Source: JAFDWR01 sp038216655 (GTDB taxonomy: Bacteria > Armatimonadota > Fimbriimonadia > Fimbriimonadales > Fimbriimonadaceae). From it: a stretch of DNA of 64,000 nucleotides. Location: contig JBBQPZ010000010.1 of NCBI GenBank assembly GCA_038216655.1, positions 85,194 through 149,193 of the forward strand, written 5' to 3'. The position numbers were made by a program, and so were the translations under genes. Below are positions 9,635 through 17,167 of the stretch, piece by piece. Numbering within the stretch: the first letter of the stretch is position 1; each line of letters opens with the position of its first letter. The notes beneath the pieces were generated by a model. The model searched no databases, had not been told where the DNA came from, and was given only the letters and a program-made list of their open reading frames with translations.

Positions 9635-11362
9635 ATGAACTCCAATTGGATTCCCGCAACCGCGACTCGAAACTGGTGCTCTCAGGACCCGATCCTTGAC
9701 TGGCTGGACTTGTTCGGCGAGAGTCGAGGGTTCGTCCGCGACACTCTTCGTCCTGGCTACGACGTCGACACGGACATGGGCCGGTTCATGATGGATCAAG
9801 GCAAGGCGTTCGAGGCGGCGGTCATGCGGTGCATCGAGGAACGGTTCCAGGTCACCCGAATCGCCGAGCATCGTGGCGATGCCGAGTCGATCGAGTGTTA
9901 CGAGCGCACGCTTCGAGCGATGGCCGAAGGCGTCGAGATCATTGCTCAGGCGGTCGTTCACGATGCGGTGACCGAGACTTACGGCATTCCCGACCTCCTG
10001 GTGCGGTCCGATGTCCTCAACCGACTGGTCGAGCATCCTTCCGCCGTCAATACTCCCAATTCTCTGTATGTGGTCGTGGACATCAAGTTCACGAACCTCA
10101 AACTGAGTGCGCAGGGACTGGTTCAGAACGGCGACTCGGACCTCAGCAAGAAGGCCCAACTGTACGTCTACAACCGCACGCTCGGCCGGATGCAGGGTCA
10201 CGAGCCGCCGACTGCCTACCTGCTTGGACGGGGCTTTCAATTCAAGCTCAAAGGCGTCGACTATCGCGGCGATGGATGCTTCGACCGCCTTGGTCCCGCC
10301 GATATGACCGATCCGAATCTTGCGGCTGTGGTGGATGAGGCGATTGCCTGGACGCGTCGGCTGCGAACCGAGGGCGCGAACTGGGAGGTCCTCCCCAGTC
10401 CAAGTGATCCGGCGCTCTACCCGAACATGGGCAACTCGCGTGACGCTCCTTGGCACGCGGCCAAGAAGGAGATCGCGGACCCACTCGGAGAACTCACGCT
10501 CCTTTGGTATGTCACGGCGAAGAACCGTCCGAACGCCCATCGCGAGGGGGTTATCACGTTCAGCGACTCACGTTGCGAGTCCACGATGTTTGGCCTCAGC
10601 GAGGATCGAACCGCAACTCTCCAGCAGATCATCGAGATCAATCGTTCGGGCTGTACCGATCTCGTGCGACCAGCTAGGGTGACGAGCGGGGAAGAGAAGT
10701 GGCGCGCGCCCAATCCGCTGGAGTTCTACGTCGACTTCGAGACGACCACGAACCTCGACGACGACTTCTCCGCGATCCCGAAGAAGGGCGGGAACACGCT
10801 GATTTACATGATCGGCTGCGGCCATATCGAGGACGGCAAGTGGATGTTCAAGGTCTTCACTTGCGATCGCCTGACACCTGATTGCGAGCGAGCGATCATC
10901 GACGCCTGGCATGTGCATATGGCCTCGGTTCGCGCTCGTTTTTGGCCGGAAGGGAACCCGTTGGTGTTCCACTGGTCGCACGCGGAGCGCTCCTTCCTCG
11001 ACACTGCGTACAACTCGGCCCGGGAACGTCATCCCGACGCCACCTGGCCTGAGCTGAATTGGTACGACTTCCTCGGCCTCGTGGTGCGGAAGGAGCCGGT
11101 GACGGTGAAGGGTGCGATGGCGTTTGGGCTCAAGGCGGTGGCCAAGGGGATGCATCGGCATGGCCTGATCGAGACCGAGTGGACGAACGGCCCGACCGAC
11201 GGCCTCGGCGCAATGGTCGGCGCTTGGCGCTGCGACCTCGCGGCCAGTGCGGCGGGGACTTCGATGGTCGAGATGCCGCTGATGAAAAGCATCGAGGAGT
11301 ACAACGAGGTCGACTGCCGCGTCATGTGGGAGATCGTTTCGTACCTGAGGGCTCACCATTAG
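9635..11362 (+). CDS. RecB-like PD-(D/E)XK nuclease fused to RNase H-like exonuclease domain (TM0106-like)
   Basis: A 575-residue cytoplasmic protein. The N-terminal half carries a RecB/Cas4-like nuclease core: GIPDLLV near residue 116 and VVDIKFTN near 148 provide the Asp, Asp and Lys of PD-(D/E)XK. The C-terminal half starts FYVDFETTTN near residue 365 (Asp, Glu of a DEDD exonuclease), continues with FHWSHAERSFLD near 450 and ends YNEVDCRVMWEIV (last Asp). This order matches the TM0106-type 'putative RecB family nuclease'. The ATG at 9635 fits where the domain begins; no strong Shine-Dalgarno is seen. Likely in DNA repair, but a defence role cannot be excluded. Confidence 0.72.
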   Translation: MNSNWIPATATRNWCSQDPILDWLDLFGESRGFVRDTLRPGYDVDTDMGRFMMDQGKAFEAAVMRCIEERFQVTRIAEHRGDAESIECYERTLRAMAEGVEIIAQAVVHDAVTETYGIPDLLVRSDVLNRLVEHPSAVNTPNSLYVVVDIKFTNLKLSAQGLVQNGDSDLSKKAQLYVYNRTLGRMQGHEPPTAYLLGRGFQFKLKGVDYRGDGCFDRLGPADMTDPNLAAVVDEAIAWTRRLRTEGANWEVLPSPSDPALYPNMGNSRDAPWHAAKKEIADPLGELTLLWYVTAKNRPNAHREGVITFSDSRCESTMFGLSEDRTATLQQIIEINRSGCTDLVRPARVTSGEEKWRAPNPLEFYVDFETTTNLDDDFSAIPKKGGNTLIYMIGCGHIEDGKWMFKVFTCDRLTPDCERAIIDAWHVHMASVRARFWPEGNPLVFHWSHAERSFLDTAYNSARERHPDATWPELNWYDFLGLVVRKEPVTVKGAMAFGLKAVAKGMHRHGLIETEWTNGPTDGLGAMVGAWRCDLAASAAGTSMVEMPLMKSIEEYNEVDCRVMWEIVSYLRAHH

Positions 11363-11426
11363 GCAGGTGGTGGAAGTCGCCTTGTACGCGGCGGGGAATG
11401 TGCTCGCCTTGTAAGGATTGTTTCGG

Positions 11427-11702
11427 GTGATTCTTTGGCGTCGGAGTTTGGGTGAGCGCGTGGACTGGGTTCAGGTGATCGCTGGCCTGGTTAGTTGGAT
11501 TGTGTTGCTGATGGTTGTCGACATGGTCACCTCGCACCTCTCACGACGTCTGCCCCCGGCGTCAGGGACGATGCTTGGCAGCGGGCTCGCGGTTGGTCTC
11601 CTGCTGACGGTCAAGCCACAGCAGATTCGTAAGGCGGTGGTCTGGATGCTTGGTTCGGTTGCCGTGGTGGTGGCGGTGAATGTGCTGGATCACGCGGGCT
11701 GA
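11427..11702 (+). CDS. Small membrane protein of unknown function
   Basis: A 91-residue protein with two or three predicted membrane segments (about residues 14-34, 47-62 and 68-85) separated by short charged turns (HLSRRLPP, KPQQIRK). The GTG at 11427 is chosen because TAAGGA lies nine bases ahead; a TTG nine bases earlier has no room for a ribosome site. It follows the nuclease gene by 64 bp on the same strand. I do not recognise the family. Confidence 0.55.
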   Translation: MILWRRSLGERVDWVQVIAGLVSWIVLLMVVDMVTSHLSRRLPPASGTMLGSGLAVGLLLTVKPQQIRKAVVWMLGSVAVVVAVNVLDHAG

Positions 11703-11730
11703 ACGGGTCTTTTCAAGGTTGGAGAATATT

Positions 11731-11778
11731 CTCAACTCACCGCCTCAGGTTCAAGACTCACGAACTCACTCTCACTTT
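11731..11778. repeat. Dispersed ACTC-rich repeat, copy 1
   Basis: A run of AACTCAC/CTCACTCTCAC units in the gap between the small membrane gene and the HTH gene. Related stretches with the core TTCTCACTCTCAC occur at 28261-28273, 37211-37265 and 61942-62000, always between genes. A TTGGAG-type unit follows at about 11813. Confidence 0.55.
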
Positions 11779-11946
11779 GCCGCGCGTGTCAGTACTATGA
11801 TATTCCGAGGGTTGGAGGGTTGGAGTGATGACTGAGGCCTCCGGACATTATTAGCTGTCTGAAGGGAGGTTCGTCAACCAACTTCTTGTCGATTGAGCCT
11901 CCCGGTCGGCCGGAACCCAGATTCAGAGACTGTCGTCAGACACCAC

Positions 11947-12276
11947 ATGATGAATAAACCGCTTGCTCCGCAGGAGCGTAAGATCATCGATTTTGCCGCT
12001 ACGGGACTGACCGACAAGGAGACCGCGAACCGGCTTGGCGCCTCGGTTGGCACCATCCGCACTTATTGGGAGCGGATCCGCGAGAAGTTGCAGACGTTCA
12101 ACCGGACACATTCGGTCGCCGATATTCTCACAAGGGAACACAATTCGGCGATCAAGAACCTCAGGAGTGAGATCCTGCGGTTGCAGGAACTCCTGTTTGG
12201 TGGCGGAAAAGATGCATTCGCGAAGTCGAAAGAAGCGGCCGCCCAGGGTTCGCAACGTACCGCGGGCTCGACTTAA
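11947..12276 (+). CDS. LuxR-type HTH transcriptional regulator, single domain
   Basis: A 109-residue protein whose first 60 residues are a LuxR/GerE helix-turn-helix: LAPQERKIIDFAATGLTDKE, then IANRL-like ANRLGASVGTIRTY and an IREKL helix. The remaining 40 residues are charged and helical, possibly a dimerisation coil. No receiver or sensor domain is attached. The ATG at 11947 is chosen because the domain begins there; a TTG 54 bases earlier is possible. It ends seven bases from the MalG gene, which points the other way, so its place next to the glucan locus may or may not be functional. Confidence 0.75.
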   Translation: MMNKPLAPQERKIIDFAATGLTDKETANRLGASVGTIRTYWERIREKLQTFNRTHSVADILTREHNSAIKNLRSEILRLQELLFGGGKDAFAKSKEAAAQGSQRTAGST

Positions 12277-12282
12277 GCTGAG

Positions 12283-13116
12283 CTACTTTCCGCCGGTCAT
12301 GACGATGCCGCGGATGAGGAAGCGTTGGCCGATGAAGAAGATCACGATCAGGGGGAGCATGACGAGCACCGAAGCCGCCATGAGCAGGTGCCACTGGGTG
12401 TTGTTCAGGGTCTGGAAGGTGCGGAGGCCCATTTCAAGGGTCTGCTTGTCGGGGTCGTTCAGATAGAGCAGCGGCCCCATGAAGTCGCGCCAGCTTCCGA
12501 TGAACGTGAACACGCCGACGGTCGCGAACGCCGCGCCGGAGTTCGGGACGATCAAGCGCCAGAAGATCGTTCCGTAGCTCGCGCCGTCCAGGTACGCCGC
12601 CTCGTCCATCTCGCGCGGCATGCTCAGGAAGAACTGCCGCAGCAGGAAGATGTTGAACGCGCCGCCGCCAAGGAACGCGGGGACGGTGAGCGGCATGAAC
12701 GTGTCGACCCAGTGCAGGTACTTAAACAGCACGTAGGTCGGGATCATCGTGACGATGCCGGGCAGCATCATCGTCGAGAGCAACACGATGAACCAGCGAT
12801 CGCGCCCACGGAACTGGAGTCGGGCGAACGCGAACGCGGCCAAACCCGAGGAGATCAGGACGCCGATCGTCGACACGACGGCGATGAACAGCGAGTTGCG
12901 GAAGAAGAGGCCGAAGCTGACGTTCGGGTTGCTCAGCACCTCGTGGAAATTGTCGAGGTTGGCGTGGGCGGGCCAGGACCAGGCCGAGGTCGTGGCAATC
13001 TCGTTGGGAGTTTTGAGCGCCATCGCCAGCATCATGTAGAACGGCACGAGGGTCACGATCGAGCCTGCGATCAGCACCGCGCTGACCACCGGCTTGGTGA
13101 GCCGAGGCACGGCCAT
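12283..13116 (-). CDS. ABC sugar permease, MalG type (CUT1)
   Basis: A 277-residue inner membrane protein with six membrane spans and the EAA loop EAAYLDGASYGTIFWRLIVP, which docks the ATPase. It follows the binding-protein/MalF fusion gene directly: the upstream TGA and this ATG are two bases apart, and a GTG six bases earlier overlapping that stop is an alternative start. With the fusion it makes a complete oligosaccharide permease. No MalK-type ATPase gene is in the locus, so a shared ATPase encoded elsewhere is expected, as known for other CUT1 importers. Confidence 0.9.
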   Translation of the reverse strand: MAVPRLTKPVVSAVLIAGSIVTLVPFYMMLAMALKTPNEIATTSAWSWPAHANLDNFHEVLSNPNVSFGLFFRNSLFIAVVSTIGVLISSGLAAFAFARLQFRGRDRWFIVLLSTMMLPGIVTMIPTYVLFKYLHWVDTFMPLTVPAFLGGGAFNIFLLRQFFLSMPREMDEAAYLDGASYGTIFWRLIVPNSGAAFATVGVFTFIGSWRDFMGPLLYLNDPDKQTLEMGLRTFQTLNNTQWHLLMAASVLVMLPLIVIFFIGQRFLIRGIVMTGGK

Positions 13117-13118
13117 GC

Positions 13119-15557
13119 TCACGAGGTGGACCCCTCGTAGTAGACCCACCGGCTCATCCGGAACTGGATCATGGTCAGCACCAAGATGATCAGGAAGAGC
13201 ACCCAAGCCAGGGCGGAGGCGTAGCCCATGCGGAGCGACTGGAACGCCTGATCGTAAAGGTGGAGCATGTAGAAGCGGGTGGCGTCATTCGGCCCGCCGT
13301 TGGTCATGACGAACGCCTGGGTGAAGACCTGCAGGCTTCCGATGATGCCGGTGATGAGGGTGAAGAAGACCGACGGCGTGATCAACGGCCAGGTGACGGC
13401 TTTGAAGCGCTGCCAGGCGTTGGCTCCGTCGAGGACGGCGGCTTCGTAGTAGAACTCCGGCACGCCCTGCAGCCCGGCGAGGAGGATGATCATCCCGCCG
13501 CCGATGCCCCAGAGCGACATGATCACTAGCGAGGAGAGCGCGGTGTGTTCGTTGCCGAGCCAGTTGATCGGCTCGCCCGGTTTGGCGTAGTGGCCCAGGA
13601 AGCTGGCGAGGCCGAGGAAGTTCCCCTTGCCGTCCGAGCCGTAGATGACGTTGTTGAGGATTCCTCCCTCGGGCTGGAAAATGCGCTGCCAGATGAGCGA
13701 GGCGGCCATCATGCTCGCGAGGGTCGGGAGATAGAACAGGGTCCGGTAGATCGGCATGCCCTTGACGCGCTGGTTAAGCAATAGCGCGAGTCCGAGGGCA
13801 CCGAGCAGACCAAGCGGGACGGCGACGAGGGAGTAGACCATCGTGACCTTGAGGGACACAAAGAACCGTGGGTCGGTGGTCAGAGCCTCGACGTAGTTAC
13901 CCGCCCCGCGCCACTTGGCGGGCCGGATGATGTCCCAGTCCGAGAAGCTCATTAGGAAGGACAGGATCATCGGGCCGACGGTGAAGAATGCGAGTCCGAT
14001 GAACCAGGGCGCGAGGAACTTCATCGCCGCGCGCTGCTCGCGCCTTTGACGCGCGCTCAGCTTCTCCTTGCGTCCGGCGGAGTAGACCCAGACGAGGATG
14101 CCGATCGCGATGACGACGCCGACGACGGCTCCGATCGGCCAGCGAAAGAGCGGCAGCCTTTCATCCTTTCTCAAGACGTCGAGCCGGTTCTGGGCCAACT
14201 CGGTTCCCTCGCGAAGCGCGGTCGCGGGTTCGGCGGTCCCTGCGTAGATCGCCTCGACCTTGCTGTTGAGGATGTTGTGGATTCCGGTCCACAGATCGGA
14301 GGTCGGCTCAAACTGAACGGCGTCGACTTCTTGGTCGGTCACGATCCTGTTCGCTGGGTAGCGCATCGACTCCGGGGTGTTGGGGCCGGGGATCCAGACG
14401 TCGGAGCGGGCGATCGCGCGGATCGCGGGTTGGGACAGACCAGCCTCGGCGAGGGCCTTCATTCCCGGAGGGCCGGCGAAGTATTGGAGGAGCTCCCAGG
14501 CTTCTTTCGGGTGGCGCGAGGAGGCCATGATCGCGTAGCCCGAACCGCCCGAGGTCAGGATGAGGTTGCCGTCTCGGAAGGCGGGGAAGCGGGCGATATC
14601 CCATTCGAAGAAGCCGGGAGTACCGGGTTTGAGGGACTTGCGGAGTTCGGGCACTTCCCAGATGCCGGACATGAACATCGCGACCTTTTGCTGCTCGAAG
14701 AGGGCGCGCGAATTGGTCTGCAGCACCGACGTGATGTCGACGTTGTTCGGCATCCAATGCTTGTGGTTCATCAAGTCCGAGGCAAGCTCGAACGCCTGAA
14801 TCATCTTGGGTTCGCTGAACAGGACCCGGGTCGGATTTTCGTAGTCGTCCACGTACCGCGCTCCGCTGGACACGGCGAGGGTGGTGGGGAGGAGTTCGGG
14901 CCAGCCGGAGGTGAACCCCCACTGAGTGGGTTTGCCGTTCGTTCCGAACTTGGTGAGCCGCTGCATCACCCAGAGGAAGTCTTTCTCTTTGAGCTCGGGG
15001 CGGGCTTGGTAATCCCAGGTCCAGGAACTGTCGGGATAGGGAATACCGGCTTCGTCGAATAGGCGCTTGTTGTAGTAGAGAATCCCCTTCGGGGCGATGT
15101 CGCGGGGGAGAACGTAGAGCTTGCCGCGATAGCGATGGGCCTTGACGATCTGGGGATAGTAGGCGCTCAGATCGAAGCCGGGAGTCTGGGCGACGAAGTC
15201 GTCGAGGGGGAGAAGCGCGTCCCGGCGGGCGAATTGGACGAAGTCTTCGTTACCGAGGGCGGCGACATCGGGGGCGTCGTCGGCGGCGAACTCAGCGAGG
15301 AGCTTTTGCCCATAGGTGCCGTAGTCGGCGTTATTCTCAAGCTTGATCCGGATTCCCGGATGGGAAGCTTCAAATTGCCTTGCGAGGCCCGAAAGAACCT
15401 TGAGCGCTTCGTTCCCTTCGTGGCAGGTGAAGCGCAGGGTGACTGGCTCCGCTTGGGCAATGCCACAAAAAAGGGCAGCCCCCACGAGTGGAAGCAGCCC
15501 TTTGGACACGAATCTCCTGACCTTGGACAGGAGACCGACTTTTAGGCGCGTAAGCAT
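13119..15557 (-). CDS. Solute-binding protein fused to MalF-type permease
   Basis: One 812-residue reading frame holds two ABC subunits. A signal peptide (cleavage near IAQA, residue 36) is followed by a family-1 sugar-binding protein (about 37-440, with FGTNGKPTQWGF and SGGSGYAIMASSRHP typical of the fold). A membrane span (IGAVVGVVIAIGILVWVY, about 472-490) and a basic cytoplasmic patch lead into a MalF permease (about 510-812) with six spans and the EAA loop EAAVLDGANAWQRFKAVTWP. The topology is sensible: binding domain outside, permease in the membrane. There is no stop or frameshift at the junction. The partner permease follows two bases downstream. Confidence 0.9.
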   Translation of the reverse strand: MLTRLKVGLLSKVRRFVSKGLLPLVGAALFCGIAQAEPVTLRFTCHEGNEALKVLSGLARQFEASHPGIRIKLENNADYGTYGQKLLAEFAADDAPDVAALGNEDFVQFARRDALLPLDDFVAQTPGFDLSAYYPQIVKAHRYRGKLYVLPRDIAPKGILYYNKRLFDEAGIPYPDSSWTWDYQARPELKEKDFLWVMQRLTKFGTNGKPTQWGFTSGWPELLPTTLAVSSGARYVDDYENPTRVLFSEPKMIQAFELASDLMNHKHWMPNNVDITSVLQTNSRALFEQQKVAMFMSGIWEVPELRKSLKPGTPGFFEWDIARFPAFRDGNLILTSGGSGYAIMASSRHPKEAWELLQYFAGPPGMKALAEAGLSQPAIRAIARSDVWIPGPNTPESMRYPANRIVTDQEVDAVQFEPTSDLWTGIHNILNSKVEAIYAGTAEPATALREGTELAQNRLDVLRKDERLPLFRWPIGAVVGVVIAIGILVWVYSAGRKEKLSARQRREQRAAMKFLAPWFIGLAFFTVGPMILSFLMSFSDWDIIRPAKWRGAGNYVEALTTDPRFFVSLKVTMVYSLVAVPLGLLGALGLALLLNQRVKGMPIYRTLFYLPTLASMMAASLIWQRIFQPEGGILNNVIYGSDGKGNFLGLASFLGHYAKPGEPINWLGNEHTALSSLVIMSLWGIGGGMIILLAGLQGVPEFYYEAAVLDGANAWQRFKAVTWPLITPSVFFTLITGIIGSLQVFTQAFVMTNGGPNDATRFYMLHLYDQAFQSLRMGYASALAWVLFLIILVLTMIQFRMSRWVYYEGSTS

Positions 15558-15593
15558 GACCTTGGTCGACGCGCCCGTAAAGGCGCGGGTGCT

Positions 15594-15911
15594 TTAATTG
15601 CCGGCGGGAGGAACCGCGGAGCCACGGGGGGCTCCACCGGGGCCTTCCTTCATTAGCTTCCAGTTGGCCTCGGCCTTGGCTTCGCCACCGCAGAGCTTGA
15701 CGAACGCGGCTTTGTCGGCGTCGGAAAGCTTGGCGTAGTCTCCGCCTGCCTTATCAAAGTAGGTGCGCATGTTCGTGACGAGTGAGAGCTTTTCGTCTTG
15801 GGCCTTCTTGTCGACCCCGCTTCCACCGTCACTCGAACCGCAACCCACGAGGGTCGCTCCGGCGACGACGAGGCAAAGAAGGCTTACGAACTTATGGTTG
15901 ATATGGTTCAT
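15594..15911 (-). CDS. Small lipoprotein of unknown function
   Basis: A 105-residue protein beginning MNHINHKFVS with a lipobox LVGC near residue 23, then a Gly/Ser linker and a helical, Lys/Ala/Asp-rich domain ending in a Gly/Pro-rich tail. The start at 15911 gives the signal peptide; reading further upstream would run back through the terminator hairpin. It lies between the pilin-like gene and the transporter fusion (36 bp away), so it probably belongs to the glucan locus. Role unknown; surface or periplasmic anchoring is all the sequence shows. Confidence 0.7.
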   Translation of the reverse strand: MNHINHKFVSLLCLVVAGATLVGCGSSDGGSGVDKKAQDEKLSLVTNMRTYFDKAGGDYAKLSDADKAAFVKLCGGEAKAEANWKLMKEGPGGAPRGSAVPPAGN

Positions 15912-15914
15912 GGG

Positions 15915-15962
15915 AAAAATAACGAAGGAACCCTGCCTCCGAAAAGAGGCAGGGTTCCAGAG
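15915..15962 (-). terminator. Rho-independent terminator after the pilin-like gene
   Basis: A 12-bp stem GAACCCTGCCTC / GAGGCAGGGTTC (about 15930-15959) with loop CGAAAA is followed, in the minus direction, by TTCGTTATTTTT. It lies just after the stop of the pilin-like gene and just before the lipoprotein start. It would leave a strong short pilin transcript and a weaker read-through into lipoprotein and transporter. Confidence 0.85.
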
Positions 15963-15967
15963 GTGTT

Positions 15968-16777
15968 TTAGCGGAACTTGGCCGGAAGCGTGGTGCACCA
16001 CGTGTCAGCCCAGCTGTAACCAGCCTGCTGAGCCGCGGTCAGACCCCAGTAGTCGGAGGCCGTTGAGGTGAGCGGCTTCTTCATGAAGGAGTTGCCACAG
16101 GCACCCGAGAAGGTGACGCGCTTGGCGTGACCGTCCATGAATGCGACGACCATCGCCTTGTTGTCCCACTTGTTGCCGCCCCAATTCCACTGGAGATTGG
16201 TGGTGATTCCGGGGATCCAGCTGGTCTCGCTGTCGACATCCTGAACCCAGCTCAGATACGGACCCATGTCCTCCCAAGCTTCCTTCGACTCGACCACGTT
16301 GAACAGGCCTGCGGGGCTGTCGAACACCGTCATGGAGACGTCGTTCTGATCGGCGAACTGCGAGCCGGTCCAAACGTTGGCCCAGGCATATCCACGCAAG
16401 AACTTCAAGCTGTCGTTTAGGGCAGGCCAGCCGAAGAACGCTCGGGCAACCGGGTCGGATTCGAGGTCCGGGTACTTGGCCGCCGGATTGACGGTGTCCT
16501 TGTAGATGTCCTGGCTCTTGATGTAAGGAGCCGTGACTTCGCGCCAGCTAATCTGGTCGCCGGCCGGCTGATAGCGGCGCTGCACGCGCATATCGTCGGC
16601 ATCGCCCGAATACATGAGCATCCCAAGGGAAATCTGCTTCATGTTGGAAAGACTGGTCGCAGCCTTCGCAGCGGCCTTAGCCTGCGCGAAGACGGGGAAG
16701 AGGATCGCCGCGAGGATTGCGATGATCGCAATCACGACGAGGAGCTCGATGAGGGTAAATGCTGAACGCTTATTCAT
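15968..16777 (-). CDS. Pilin-like (type II secretion/prepilin N-terminus) protein with DGHAK C-terminal motif
   Basis: A 269-residue protein. MNKRSA then FTLIELLVVIAI is a class III prepilin leader with Glu5, followed by one long hydrophobic helix (about 8-28). The globular part ends with FMDGHAKRVTFSG, the 'H-X9-DG'-like motif seen in the many pilin-like proteins of Armatimonadota and Planctomycetes. The ATG at 16777 is chosen because the leader starts there. Its promoter region carries a LacI-type operator shared with the divergent GH94 gene. It may be a surface fibre or a glycan-capture protein; the substrate is an inference from the neighbours. Confidence 0.85.
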   Translation of the reverse strand: MNKRSAFTLIELLVVIAIIAILAAILFPVFAQAKAAAKAATSLSNMKQISLGMLMYSGDADDMRVQRRYQPAGDQISWREVTAPYIKSQDIYKDTVNPAAKYPDLESDPVARAFFGWPALNDSLKFLRGYAWANVWTGSQFADQNDVSMTVFDSPAGLFNVVESKEAWEDMGPYLSWVQDVDSETSWIPGITTNLQWNWGGNKWDNKAMVVAFMDGHAKRVTFSGACGNSFMKKPLTSTASDYWGLTAAQQAGYSWADTWCTTLPAKFR

Positions 16778-16959
16778 GTTTTCCACCGTTGGATGTTCGA
16801 TTTTTCTGCACCGCCACTGGCGCAAGTTTCGGGCTTAGTTCCGGGTCTGACTTCGGGAGTGACTTCTGAATCTCAACCTTGAAATGGCGAGGCTGTTTCT
16901 TAACAATTGCGGTCCTTTGCCGGGACGCCAAGAGAGACGGGCAGAAGCGAGCAGCCTTT

Positions 16960-16990
16960 GCTGAACCGCTTCATCTGCGAAATTGTAACA
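16960..16990 (-). promoter_or_regulatory. Promoter with LacI-type operator for the pilin-like gene
   Basis: On the minus strand an extended -10 TGTTACAAT (16990-16982) is followed six bases later by the palindrome-like GATGAAGCGGTTCAGC (16975-16960), which would cover the start of transcription. The same 16-bp motif occurs at 17083, 21947 and 22102. A roughly 180-base leader separates it from the ATG. Confidence 0.6.
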
Positions 16991-17052
16991 CAACTTTTCA
17001 AAAGCAAACCCCGTATCTTCACCGTTTCGAGAGGATTCTTTGGGCCGCTCAT

Positions 17053-17098
17053 TTCTCATACGCCAAAACTCGTATGTATAATGCTGAAACGGTTCATC
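17053..17098 (+). promoter_or_regulatory. Promoter with LacI-type operator for the GH94 gene
   Basis: A perfect -10 TATAAT (17077-17082) has a weak -35 TTCTCA (17053-17058) 18 bases ahead. The operator GCTGAAACGGTTCATC (17083-17098) begins directly after the -10, so a bound repressor would block initiation. The arrangement mirrors that of the divergent pilin-like gene. The leader to the ATG is about 75 bases. Confidence 0.7.
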
Positions 17099-17167
17099 TA
17101 TCAATGAACCTGTTGCTTGCGACGCCGGGCTTCCGGCGCGTTGCCCGTGAAGGCCCCTTGAACGACC

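Noticed and set aside
9518..10540. Minus-strand open frame that would extend the caspase-like protein by 341 residues
   Set aside because: It is antisense to the nuclease gene, Arg/His-rich and without any family signal; a good signal peptide starts at 9517.
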